Notes under the pieces: model-generated
Seen by the model: only the letters and a program-made list of their open reading frames with translations
Database searches by the model: none
What the model was told of the DNA's origin: nothing
In this document: piece after piece, positions 47,757 to 58,750 of the stretch
Layout: each line of letters begins with the position of its first letter
Position numbering within the stretch: the first letter of the stretch is position 1
Assembly: GCF_000208745.1 (NCBI RefSeq)
Contig: NC_030853.1
Location: 17,983,600-18,047,599 of the forward strand
Source: Theobroma cacao
Taxonomy: Eukaryota; Streptophyta; Magnoliopsida; Malvales; Malvaceae
DNA length: 64,000 nt
Direction: 5' to 3'
Made by a program: the position numbers and the translations under genes

Positions 47757-47998
47757 ATGCATGGTGTGTTACAACATTTTACATTATATGCATAGCGTGT
47801 TACAACATTTAACGTTATATGCATGGCATGTTACCACATTTTTCGTTATATGCATGGCATGTTATCAAATTTTACGTTATATGCATAGCGTGTTACAACA
47901 TTTTATGTTATTTGCATGGCGTGTTAGCACATTTTACGTTATATGCATGGCGTGTTACTACATTTTACGTTATATGCATGGCGTGTAACAACATGACT
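47757..47998 (+). repeat. 31-bp tandem array, left subterminal
   Basis: About eight units at an exact 31-bp step (starts 47757, 47788, 47819, 47850, 47881, 47912, 47943, 47974), consensus ATGCATGGCGTGTTACAACA then TTTTACGTTAT. It lies 90 bp before the transposase frame. The same unit recurs inverted at 52390-52645. Not CRISPR: there are no spacers. Confidence 0.95.
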
Positions 47999-48036
47999 GA
48001 CAAATTTTTGAACACGACATGTATTGTGTATAATGA

Positions 48037-50700
48037 TTGACAAATTTTTTTTTTCAAAATTTCACTAAGGTTCCAATTGTGCGACTTATGATAAGATACG
48101 GTGCTCAGTGGGTGGATGGCATTGACAAGGGTGGTGAGTCAAGAATGTGGAGGGTTAGGAGTGATTTGTCATTTACGGGCTTGATGAAGCTAGTTGAAGA
48201 TGTTGTTGGGGTAAACTCAGAATTTGACGAGATTGAGTTACATGCATTGATCAGTACACCCGAAGAGCTAACACGGCTAATTATCAAGGACGATGAGGAT
48301 GTTGCATTAATTCTGCTAGAACAGAGGAATATTTCGACCGTGTATGTCAGCATTAAGGGACACAGAACAAATGAACAACATGGTAATCAGCTCAATCAAA
48401 ATGAGATTTACAATGCTTCACAATTACCATAGCATTCACAAGAGTTTGTGCAGCCCGGTAGACAAACAATATTCACAGAATAGTTGGCTGCACAATTTCG
48501 ATCAGGATGTGCATCAAACCAATTACTTGCTCCTGTCCAACAAATGCAATGATCTGGTGGAACTGTAGAGTGTGTAATGCCATTGTTAAATGAGAATAGG
48601 ACAGATGAGGACAACAATGTGAGGTTGGAGGGTGACACTGTGACGTTGGAAGATAATACTGCATTTAATGAGGGAAATGAGGATTTGTTCGCTGCCGGTG
48701 AAGATAGATTTGATGACAATTCAGATGATCGGCTTGAAGAATGGCATGATGATAGTTCAGACGATGACCGACTTTATAATAGTGACATTCCAATTGCAAA
48801 TAATGTTGAAGGTGAAACGGATCCTGTTTGAGGTGTTGATGTAGGAGATGTTCAGTGTGATGACCCCATATTCAATAACCCCATCGCTGGTGAGAACGGG
48901 ATTGGTTTCTTTGATACATTGGTTGATGACAATTATCAGGAAAGGGAAAATGCAGGGACATCTTGTACGCTGCAAATTGCAGGTGCAGAAAGGTTCTCCT
49001 TCCAAACAATTACCATTGAGGAGTCGACATGTGTCGATGATCGTTTATATAAAGGAAGGATGTTTTCATCGAAAGTCGAGTTGAAACGAGCTCTGAACAT
49101 GTTGGTTATAAAGGAAAAGTTTGCGATAAGAGTTAAAAGGTCATGTCAAGGTTGTTATGAGGTTGGTTGCAAGGACAAGGTATGCAAGTTCAGTGTCCGT
49201 GTAGTGAAGTTACCTGACAGAGGAGAATATTGGCAAGTGCGGACGTTCCACAAAGTACACACTTGTACTATTGATGGTTTGCAAAGGCGATTTCCAACTA
49301 CGAGTGTGAAAATAATTGTTGAACCTATGTCACACAAGCTTCACGCTAATGGAGTCACATTGAGAACTAAGGACATAATGTGTAAGATGAGGGTTCAGTG
49401 GGGATTGAAATGCTTGTATGGTAAGGCTTGGCAAGCGAAAGAGTATGCGGAGAGGCTTTTTTTCGGTCCACCAGAGGAGTCATTTCAACTACTACCCTTG
49501 TATTTTTATATGTTGGAACAAGAAAATCCTAGGATAGTGACTACAGTGGCTATTGATGAGGCAGAAAGATTCAAGTATTGTTTCTAGTCATACGGGTCTT
49601 GTATTCGTGGGTTTAAGGATGTAATGCATCATATGGTTGTAATTGACGTAACATATCTCAAAGGCAGGTTCAACGGTGTTCTGTTTGTCCCTGTATGCAA
49701 AGATGCGAACGAGTGCGTATATCTAGTTACGTTTGGCATCGGCCATGTTAAGGACGAAAACTCGTGGACATGGTTTCTTAGAAAACTACGTGATGCGGTT
49801 GGTTGTCCTGAAAACACTATGTTCATTTCTGATTAGCATCTTGGCATTAAGAAAGTAATCCAAAATGCATACCCAGAAGCGCACCATGGTTTATACGGTT
49901 ACCACTTAAAAAATAACTTTAAAAACAAGTTCAAGCGTGACGATGTTTGTATGCTTTTCACCCTTGCTCGAGATTGCTATAAAACGGCCGATTTCAACAG
50001 ACATATGAACCAGCTACAACAAATTCACCCAGGAGCCCACGTTGACCTTATGAGAATAAGTCATGAGAGATGGACACATGCATGTTCATTGGCAAGGCGA
50101 TACCAAATGATGACATTGAACATTGTGGAATGTGTTAACTCATGCTTGAAGCATGCAAGATAAATGTCGATCACTGTTTTGATCGAGTTCATCAGAGACA
50201 TGTTCTAGTGTTGGTTTCATGATCGGCACGAGGAGGCCGTCAAGGTGACCACACCCCTCAGCCCTTGAGTTGCTAAGCACTTGAGCCTACGGTTCAATGA
50301 TGCACATCGCTTTGTAGTTAAGCCTATCAATTGAGTGGAGTTCGAAGTTAAAGATAGGAAGATGGACGGACTTGTAAACCTGTCCACAAAAACCTGTTCA
50401 TGTTGTGAGTTCCAAACAGATTTACTGCCATGTAGCCATGCCATTGTAGCAATAAGGTCAAAATATTTTTATTTCTTATTTAAACCCTAATTGACATAGG
50501 ATTTACATTGTGCTTGAAGATTGAGTTTATTGTATTTTTCAGTAAATGCAAATGTGAAGCCATTGAATTCTACGCTGACTACTAAAAGTCAACCATTTTG
50601 GTGAAGGGTTATTCGGGATCCATTCGGCCTGTAGGTCATCCTAATGAGTGGGACATCCACCCGCATGCGAAACAAATTGTCATCCTAGGACTTGTCGTCG
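48037..50700 (+). pseudogene. MuDR-type MULE transposase, broken
   Basis: Pieces in order: N-terminal PB1-like domain 48076-48360 (WRVRSDLSFTGLMKLVEDVV), an acidic Asp/Glu-rich linker 48580-48830, MuDR DNA-binding domain 48919-49340 (LKRALNMLVIKEKFAIRV, CYEVGCKDKVCKFSVRV), the catalytic core from 49590 (MVVIDVTYLKGRFNGVLFVP with the first Asp; DANECVYLVTFGIGHVKDE; MFISD with the second Asp; LNIVECVNSCLKHAR with the likely Glu), then SWIM zinc finger CSCCEFQTDLLPCSHAIVAI at 50396-50455. A probable intron (GT near 50457, TTTTTCAG near 50542) is followed by CEAIEFYADY and PVGHPNEWDIHP. In-frame stops interrupt it at about 48430, 48831, 49587, 49836 and 50163. The transposase would cut and join the element ends; this copy cannot. 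Confidence 0.9.
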
Positions 50701-51117
50701 CTTCTGTAAACTGCAATAACAGAAATTACTGTGTTACTTGATAAACATATGTGTAAATGTAGAACACAAACCGTTAGAACCGATCTTATCGACGGGTCAT
50801 TTCCACTGTGCGTCTGAGTAGGATCGATGGGTGGTTCTAGAGTTGTCGGCGCATGGTCCAATTGCAAACACAGATATGTTATTCGATAATCATATATGGA
50901 ATTGGAGAACACAAAACAGTTAGAACTGTCCTTACCAGCTGTTCATTGCCTTGACCATGGTCATCCCCTTATTCCATCAACTCAAGGCTCAACAGCTCAT
51001 CAACTAAAGCAGCGGCAATGTGCATCCGCCTCGTGCCACTAGAGGCTCTTTTTTCCTTCAAGCTTTTCTTTTTTTGCCTCACACTTAAGCCCTAATCTGA
51101 CTGATCTTCCATGTGCC

Positions 51118-52260
51118 CTATTGGCACGTACTCATGGCCTTTCGATAACAAGACATCAAGGTCCACAAAATACTTCTGGCTGGCCTCATCCGCGGTGGGT
51201 TCCAACGTCTCCAGTGCCCACAACTGCAAATAAACAAATAAAATGTTGTGATTATCGAATAGGAAAAACTATTATACAAATATAAAGCAAAAATTAGTAG
51301 CTGTTCACTCACATGCTCAGCTGACTCTAACTTCTGGAATGTCGTGTAGAAGTCTTTTGGCTTCTGATTGCAATCCCATCTGCACATTCTTGGGTAGATG
51401 TTGTCCTTCGGACTATAGGGGGCAACTATTTTTCGGAGGGCTAGAATTGCCTCCATTGCCCAAAACTGCAAGTCAAATGTAACCATTATCAGACCTTAAA
51501 TTATAAACGAGTGCAACCATAAATTCTTTTTTCAAAAGGAAACTGAAAAATGTTACGTGATAGTATTTGTATCACCCATGTGAATCCGTAAATATTGTAG
51601 TGTAACCGAGTTTCCTTTGTCACGCTTGAGTCAAGCACTTCGAACCCTTTCAAAAGGTAGTCCAAGGTCAGCTTCCAAACATAGTGGCCCCATGGGAAGA
51701 CATTCTAAGCATCGATATCTTCCACCAATGACAGCAACCAAGGCGTCACCCGTCTACAGTAGTCTTGACCAAATAAAATGTTATTCGCGATCAAGACGAG
51801 TGCCATCTTGGTCGCGTCTCCTGACCATTGGAAGTTGCCCCTGCGGAACATATCAAGTAAAGCTTGTAGCTTAACGCTCTCCTGCTCGTTCCAGTAGCTG
51901 GCATGAATTTCGTCCGCAGCAACCTCATACGGTCGTCTGAACACATCGGGCATTGGACCAAACTTCAGCCTGGTGATAAGGCAGAACTCCTGCTTTGATA
52001 GTTACACCTTGCTCTTGTCAATGGCAAACCACAGCTTGTGGTCCATTGACTGGCTCTCAGTGATCTAGTGAATCATGATGCTGTACAGGAGACCGACGTA
52101 AAAATACCTTTGTGGATAGATGTCCAGGAGCATTCCGAAGCACGTATGCTTCACTGAATCGTACTTCCCCTTCTATTGGAGAGTCTTTGTGATGTAATGC
52201 AGCTGCGACCACTTACAGTGGGTGTTAATTGCGATGTTGAACGCCCACTTCTCCCTCAGC
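51118..52260 (-). pseudogene. DUF1985-domain gene carried by the MULE, broken
   Basis: Read downward on the minus strand: HTCFGMLLDIYPQRYFYVGL, MDHKLWFAIDKSKV, EFCLITRLKFGPMPD, WNEQESVKLQALLDMF, GDATKMALVLIANNILFGQD, SLVEDIDA, then after a TAG NVFPWGHYVWKLTLDYLLKG and FWAMEAILALRKIVA. The FPWG motif and the FCLITRL...LVLIANNILFG run are DUF1985 hallmarks. In plants this domain is common in proteins with an Ulp1 SUMO-protease domain that ride in MULEs, but I did not find an Ulp1 catalytic domain here. At least three stops. It is divergent to nothing outside: both it and the transposase point inward from the 31-bp arrays. Confidence 0.75.
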
Positions 52261-52389
52261 ATGATCAACAAATTGTCAAATTCTTATACTGTATGCATTG
52301 GATCTGCAAAATATGGCACACATGCACCCGTGAGTTAAGCCGTAATGTGCAACAAGGTATACTGAAGACATAAATAAGAAATAAATGTT

Positions 52390-52645
52390 GTGAAACGCCA
52401 TGCATAACAAGCAAAATGTTGTGATACGCCATGCATAACAAGTAAAATGTTGTGACACACCATGCATAACAAGTAAAATCTTGTGACACGCCATGCATAT
52501 CAAGTCAAATATTGTGACACGCCAAGCATATCAAGTCAAATGTTGTGACACGCCATGCATATCAAGTAAAACATTGTGACACGCCATGCATATCAAGTCA
52601 AATGTTGTCACACGCCATGCATATTGAGTCAAATATTGTCACACG
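52390..52645 (-). repeat. 31-bp tandem array, right subterminal, inverted
   Basis: About eight units at a 31-bp step, consensus ACGCCATGCATATCAAGTCA then AATGTTGTGAC. The reverse complement (GTCACAACATTT...TATGCATGGCGT) is the same unit as the left array. It lies just upstream of the DUF1985 gene start, mirroring the position of the left array before the transposase. Confidence 0.95.
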
Positions 52646-53130
52646 CTAACGGTGACATGCCAATAACTAACTATAATAATAATGACGTAACACTGTAAAC
52701 ACCAAAAACCCTTAAAACCATTACGACTTAACCCTAAAAACCATTAAACCAGCAAGAAAACATAGTATAAACATTTGCAAAACAAAACAAAAAACACGAA
52801 CATATCAAACAAACCCAGTGAATAAGCAAAAAATTAACGAACACAAGAATATTTTAATTTGAGACTCACCGACCTCTTCACTCATAGCCGACATTGTTGC
52901 TAGTGCTGTGGTGTTGTTACGCTTGTAAAGAGCCTTCTCGAACACTCCGGTACCTACGGGAATGAGAAATGAATCACACAAACGTTAGGAATTCTGAAAT
53001 ATAACTGTTTAAAATGAAAAATGGCCTTATAATATTCTTATTTATTCATTTCACTAAGGGGAATTAATTTAGTGGAAGTCCAAACGATTATCACGTTAAC
53101 TGCTCGTATTTTTTTCCTCTCTCTATTTCA
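52646..53130. other. MULE interior without gene
   Basis: AT-rich, perhaps the leader of the minus-strand DUF1985 gene (a possible upstream exon around 52870-52950 could not be proven). Nothing else seen. Confidence 0.4.
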
Positions 53131-53640
53131 CACCATTACGTGTTAGCTGTTCAAGCAATGCCGTGTCAGACACTCTAAACTATAGCGTGTCAACTGTTCA
53201 AGCAATGTCGTGTTAGCTATTCAAGCATTGTCGTGTCACACACTCTAAACATGTCATGTCACCAACTTTGAACTCTAGCTTGTCACAGCTTCACTCCATG
53301 GCATGTCACCAACTTTGAACTCTGACGTGTAACAGATTCCCTCCATGGTGTCTCACAAACTCTGAACGTTGGCGTGTCACAGATTCCCTCCATGCCGTGT
53401 CACCAACTCTAAACTCTGATGTGTCACAAATTCCCTCTATGGTGTCTCACCAACTTTGAACACTGACGTGTCACAAATTCCCACCATGGCAGGTCACCAA
53501 CTTTTAACTCTAGCATGTCACAGATTCCCTCCATGGCGTGCCACCAACTCTGAACGCTGGTGTGTCATAGCCGTGTCACACATTCCCAACATGACGTTTC
53601 ACAAACTCTAAACCCTGCCTTGCTACAACCGTCTCACATA
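53130..53640 (+). repeat. 47-bp tandem array in the MULE right end
   Basis: Units step exactly 47 bp (the CA of CAGATTCCCTCC-type words at 53286, 53333, 53380, 53427, 53474, 53521), consensus CAGATTCCCTCCATGGCGTG then TCACCAACTTTGAACTCTGACGTGT. The first units (53130-53285) are more degenerate. The core GGCGTGTCAC is shared with the 31-bp arrays. Confidence 0.9.
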
Positions 53641-54269
53641 TGGCCTGCTATAGCAAGACCATTTCCTACTTTGGATTCACATCTTTCTTCTTTCAATTCA
53701 CCATCATATCAAGGATTTCTGGTTTCACATCATTAACCAAGCTTTCCATTCATCACGACCGGTTCCTTGTTCTGTTTTAATATCATTCTTCTCTTATTAT
53801 CTGAATGCCATGTCCCAAATTTTCAAAAAACCATCTCATGCAACATTATTTTGTTTTGCACAACCTTCACAAAAAAAAAAAATAGATATTTTGCACAAAA
53901 TTAGATGTTCACAAAATTCTTTGCATATTTATTTTTTTCTATTTTTTGCCTGTTTGAGAGTGTACGCTAGTGAAGATGCTCATTAAGGGCATTTTTGTCC
54001 CAAAATCTATTATAGTGGCTAAAAACAGTTACAATTATCTCGAAAGTTATTTACAAAAATATGTTACTTTTAAGGGCTAAAAAACAATTCTCCCTATAAA
54101 AAATACGAATAAGTTTCTAGGATTTAGAGAAAGAGTATTATGAGATAGAGAAAAATTAAATTTTTATGTTTCATAATTTAAACAATGAAAAAAGTGTTTT
54201 GAAATAGATAAAAAAAATATCATGTCATCATTAATAAATCATCATATTAAATGCCATATCAACATGAAA

Positions 54270-54440
54270 ATACCATGTCAACATAATTAATAGAAAAATT
54301 TTAATAATATTAACAATTAGATTGACATTGTTAATTTTAAAAAGTATAAGGACTCAATTTTTATAAATTATTTTATAAAAACTAAATCCACCACTTTATC
54401 AAAATATAGAAAGTAATTACATAATTTAATCAAGTTGAAA
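54270..54440. repeat. Right arm of the inverted repeat around the MULE
   Basis: Partner of 46590-46740; see there. The pair lies outside the MULE target duplication. Confidence 0.6.
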
Positions 54441-55661
54441 GGTGAAGGGAAGGAGAAATGCTTTGGGCAGGTAGTTCATTGGTCAATAATCAAGCTCACA
54501 GCTGTTGCGGTTTTATCTATAATTATTGAATTAGTTTGCCTGATTTAGTTAATTAAGTCCATCTTGACTAAGAGAAATAATAATATTAGGCTCATCAATT
54601 TATTTAGTGTTTTATAGACAATTACAAGCAAGCGAAATAAAGTGGAAATTTATTCTTCTAGAAGATGAAATATTTAGGCTATGGCGGACTGGACCAGAAT
54701 GGCCAAGTCAACCTGTTTAGTGTTTTACAAACTTATTCTTCACTCTTCAACCTAATATTCGAACAAATAGCAGTGCAATTTACTTTAGTACGTTGCAGCG
54801 ACCTTCCCAGAAGCTTCACTAAGAATTGAATTGCTACCTTTGTCATCCATCAATCTTTAATAAAGTAGAAACGAAGAAGAAGACAAAACGGCACAACAGT
54901 TGGAACAAAGACATATGGAGCATGCTTTTTCTTGGTACCAACCTAACCGAATAATTAACTCACTTTGTCCCCTTTTTGCTCTTTTTCTAGATTAATATTT
55001 GTCGTGATCATCACGCGGTGAATCTTATAAACATAGGTTTAAATAATATCGCTCTGGTTAAATAAGTTATAATATATGTATATGAAAATATTAATTTATC
55101 AATATTATATATAAAAACAGAAATTTAAATGTAGAAATAGTGAAATATATATATATATATATACTCTTGAGAAGTTATTAAATTAATTATTTTCAATGAA
55201 ATTAAAATATTGATTAAATTTTATTTATTTATCAACATCCAAATTCTTATTCAACTAAACTATATTAAATTTTATTTATTTATCAACATCGAAATTCTTA
55301 TTCAACTAAACTATCTTTAATTAATATTATTATTTAAATTAAATATTTACTAATTTTTATGTATCTAATCTAATAAACATGATAACAGGAAGAAATCCTT
55401 TATCAAAACTAATTAAAGAAATAATATGTTTTGATGTTATAAATTTCTTTTATTATTTTCTTTTTTGAAAAAAAATTAATTTAAAAATTAAGATCATAAT
55501 ACACACACGTCAATACAACTATATGTAATTCGCGTGTAAGTATAACACAAAACGAGCCTTTATATAAGATATCGCAAATCATCCTAAGGGGAAGCTTGAG
55601 TTAAAGCGAGGAAAACCCCCCATTTAGTGCTAATCTTTTCCGTATTCACCTCAAATTGGAA
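54441..55661. other. Upstream region of the second RALF-like gene
   Basis: No gene. Contains a (TA)n run at about 55147-55163 and the 51-bp duplication below. A TATA-like CTTTATATAAGATATC lies at about 55558, roughly 100 bp before the start codon, and is the best core-promoter candidate. Confidence 0.45.
55213..55314. repeat. 51-bp direct tandem duplication
   Basis: ATTAAATTTTATTTATTTAT... through ...TTCAACTAAACTAT at 55213-55263 is repeated at 55264-55314 with a single visible base difference (CATCC versus CATCG). The near identity points to a recent event. Confidence 0.95.
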
Positions 55662-56006
55662 ATGTCTGAAAAATCATCAACGAATCCTGCACGTAACATC
55701 AACGACCCCCTATGCATTAGCACCACCAAAAGCATTGAGAGACAAGAGCAACAGAGTGAACCTCAGGTAAAAAGCTATGAAACGATTACAAACAACTGGA
55801 AGGGAGAAGAAACCCGGATTGAAAAGCAAGGCGTTACTGTGACCAGCTCTCTTCAACAAGTCAAGGTGAAGGGCAACATTTCCTATGGAAGTCTTCAGAA
55901 GCCCCCAGTTTGCAACGCCAACGAATATGGCAATTGCATAAAGCCGGTGGACGAGGACAACCGCCCTTGCACTGTCTACAACAGATGCAAGCGTGACAAT
56001 CATTGA
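55662..56006 (+). CDS. RALF-like peptide gene without visible signal peptide
   Basis: A 114-residue frame from ATG 55662 (an earlier in-frame TTG at 55656 is not a usual plant start). The C-terminus is a complete RALF: GNISYGSLQKPPVCNANEYG, NCIKP, RPCTVYNRCKRDNH, with the YISY-type N-motif (NISYGSL) and four cysteines in C-X7-C...C-X5-C arrangement, like the genes at 58751 and 59910. The N-terminal part (MSEKSSTNPARNINDPLCIS) is hydrophilic, with no hydrophobic core, so no signal peptide is seen in this exon. Either an upstream exon supplies it, or the signal was lost and the gene is dying, or the product is not secreted conventionally. No canonical RRXL cleavage site is visible. Confidence 0.75.
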   Translation: MSEKSSTNPARNINDPLCISTTKSIERQEQQSEPQVKSYETITNNWKGEETRIEKQGVTVTSSLQQVKVKGNISYGSLQKPPVCNANEYGNCIKPVDEDNRPCTVYNRCKRDNH

Positions 56007-56930
56007 TCCGGACTGCTGAATCCTTAAGCAAGACGATTTATTGGCTTTCTCATGAATCCACTGCTTGTTTGTACTAATAATGTCATCTGTGTGAGACTAG
56101 GAAAAGTTTTTAGTTAGTGATTCTAGTTTTATTAGAATTAATGCCAAACGATCCAATCTTTATGTCTTGCTTGAAAAATTATATAAGAGACTATCGTACC
56201 TTCAATTTATTTTCCCTAGCTCCTTAATTCTTTAGGGTTTGGTTTGTACTTCTGAAGACTTAATGACTTTTGTAACAATACAATTAAAAGGTATTCCTCT
56301 CTAATTTCGTAAATACTTCAGTTCCTTTTTTTTTCCTATCTTTTCCTCTCTTTGCCACATCGTCATTAGGAATCTCATGATGATTAATTCAGCCTTAGGC
56401 AACATCTAGCAATTGATATGAAAGACAACTGTGTTTGATCTCTCGTTTTCTTTTTAATGCAACTTGTAAAATCCGAATTCTTCCTCATTTATATATCTCC
56501 TTCCAATAAAGAATTGAACTTCAAACTAATTTTAAATTAAAAAACATTTCATCATATGAAATGACTTATTGTTTGCATTTTTAATGGCTCTTAATTAACG
56601 CTTAGCAGGAGTAATGGTAGTGTGGTCAATTAATTTACTCAACAAGTAATAAGGCATGGTAACAGGTGGATGATGTTAGTCGAGTTATTATAAAAGCATT
56701 GTAAAGAGAAGTTAGAATAATATTTGGTACAGTTAATATAAATATTTTGAAGATCTCAAAAATTGTTTGATACTATTTTCATTTATTTCTGGTAAATTGA
56801 AAAATAAAATAAAATACTCAACTTTATTAAACAAAATGACGAGTTATAGAATGAAAGAAATAAATAAAATAAGATAATTTAGTATTAATTCAAATTAACC
56901 AAATAAAAAAAAATGAAAGTCATTCTCACG
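56007..56930. other. Intergenic, no gene seen
   Basis: Presumed 3' UTR of the RALF-like gene, then AT-rich sequence without recognisable content. Confidence 0.5.
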
Positions 56931-56936
56931 ATAATT

Positions 56937-58650
56937 TTATGAATTATTGAAGGGTAAAATGAAAATACATTTTGAAAGTCTCATTAAATATTTGTTATTA
57001 AACATTAACACCTTCTGAAGAAATTCCGACTTGCAACTTTATCAAAAAGCACAAACAAGCTTCTCACATAAGCTAAAAATATTAAAAACTTTGTAGATCA
57101 AGCAATTTGCTTCTATTTTTTTAATGAGAAAACTCTTTTATAAGTTGGATCAAACACTTACTAAGTTTGTTCCTTAGATGAAAGTGGTGATGTACAGCTG
57201 GAAGTGAACTGGATAAGTTCGGTGGGGCTTCCATAGCAAGGACATTAATGGTAATTGAAAGGGTCCATCATGGATAAAATTAAATCATGATATTAATATT
57301 TTATCTTTTAAAAGGAAATAAATTCAATTTTTTAATGAGATTTACATTAACTTAAAAAATATATATACATCACTTTTTTAAAAAATGAAAGAGATATATG
57401 TGGATGTGATATACTTTTACATGTGAAACACTTTAGACATAATTGCTTTCATGGATTCGTCTACAGTATATGAAAGCAATTGTTGTACACTGTATTTTCA
57501 ATTGGCCAACTGTCACTGATGCTACAGCCCAAAAAATTTGCCCCCAATTAACTATATAAATAAAAGAATAGTATGCTTTATCTATCCGTTTCGCTTTCTC
57601 ATGTTATTGGTCTACTTTATTAAAGCAAATATGAGATAAATATTCTTCATTAAAGTAACTTAGTGGCAATAAAAGAAGAGGCCCAAAAGACAAAGAACAA
57701 AAATCATGGACAACTGAAGTTTCCTCACTATTATTTTATAAATTACTGAAAGGTGAAATAGGAGTATATAAAAGTTTCATTAAATATTTTTTAAAAGAAG
57801 TTTTTATTCGTAATTTTACCAAAAAATATAAACTAATTTCTCGTATGAAGTAAAGATTTTAAAATTTTGAGAGCCAAATATTTGAATTTTACTTTTACAG
57901 GAAAAGAAACTCTTTATTGTAGATTGGGACAAGCACTTACTAAATCCATTCCATTTCTTTGAAGAAAGTGGCGATGTACAATGAGAATTGTCGGGGATAA
58001 GTTTTGGTGGGGCTTTCATAGTAAGGACAATGGTATCATGGATAAAATTAATTCATACTATTAACATTTTGTCTTAAAAAAGAATTAGATTCATTTTTTT
58101 TCTTTTATTAGTTCAACATCAACTTTAAAAAAGATATATACATCGCTCTTAAAAAATGAAAAAGATGTATGTTGACGTGATATCTTTTGACGTGTGAAAC
58201 AAACGTTAGTCATAAATTACAATTACAAATATATATATATATATATATATTATTTTAGATTTATCATTGATAAAAATATAAAAAATAATTTTTAAAAACT
58301 TTGAATGAAATATATAGTTGTTAAATTCATTTCTTATGAAATTTAATTAATTAAAACGGTTAAAGTTGTAAGGTTAAAAGTTTAAAACAATTTATCCGGG
58401 ACAAAAGTAGTTAATTTGTGGGATTCCTAAAAGCTTTTGTTGCTTTTATATATTGCCTTATCTATTGTTCTATGCTGTTTTTTCACTTGGTCAAGTCAAT
58501 GATGCTATGGCCCAAAAAATTTGCCCCCCAATTAACTATATAAATAAAAAAATAGTGAACTTTAATGATTGATCTACTTTATAAAAGCAAATATGATATT
58601 AATATTTTAATTAAAGTAACTTAGTGGGAATAAAAAGGAAGAGGTCAAAT
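56937..58650. repeat. Tandem duplication (~0.8 and ~0.9 kb) upstream of a RALF-like gene
   Basis: Copy A (56937-57720) and copy B (57734-58650) share words in order: TTTAT(G/A)AATTA(T/C)TGAA, GAAAGTGG(T/C)GATGTACA, GGTGGGGCTT(C/T)CATAG(C/T)AAGGAC, TACATC(A/G)CT, GATGCTA(C/T)(A/G)GCCCAAAAAATTTGCCCCC, TAACTATATAAATAAAA, GTAACTTAGTGG(C/G)AATAAAA. Copy B is longer by about 160 bp, mainly near 58205-58420 including a (TA)n run. The duplication ends just before the RALF-like gene at 58751, so its promoter was doubled. The open frame 57816-58019 is chance. Confidence 0.85.
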
Positions 58651-58750
58651 AGAAAACGAAACCATGGAGAAAGTTAAGTACTCAGCTAGCTAGATATGTT
58701 TGAGTTCATCATAGAAGCAGATGCAAATATTATTGTCCAAAAGAAAAACA

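Larger units (their letters stand above)
47207..54094 (+). mobile_element. Mutator-like element (MULE) with transposase and DUF1985 gene
   Basis: 6,888 bp bounded by the exact 9-bp duplication TATAAAAAA (47198-47206 and 54095-54103), the size expected for Mutator. The ends are diverged inverted repeats: GAGGAAATTATG at the left and, reverse-complemented, GGGAGAATTGTT at the right; about 40 bp in, both have AAATAACT, then TAGCCA and AAAATGCCCTTA at identical spacing. Inside are a plus-strand MuDR-type transposase gene, a minus-strand DUF1985 gene, inverted arrays of a 31-bp repeat near both ends and a 47-bp tandem array at the right. Both genes carry stops, so the element is not autonomous now. 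Confidence 0.9.

Noticed and set aside
50700..51117. Ulp1 protease domain expected next to DUF1985
   Set aside because: No His-Asp-Cys type protease block could be recognised in any minus-strand frame here, so it was not annotated.
47757..52645. Regular 31-bp repeats as a CRISPR array
   Set aside because: Units are contiguous without spacers, the genome is a plant, and both arrays are subterminal parts of a MULE.
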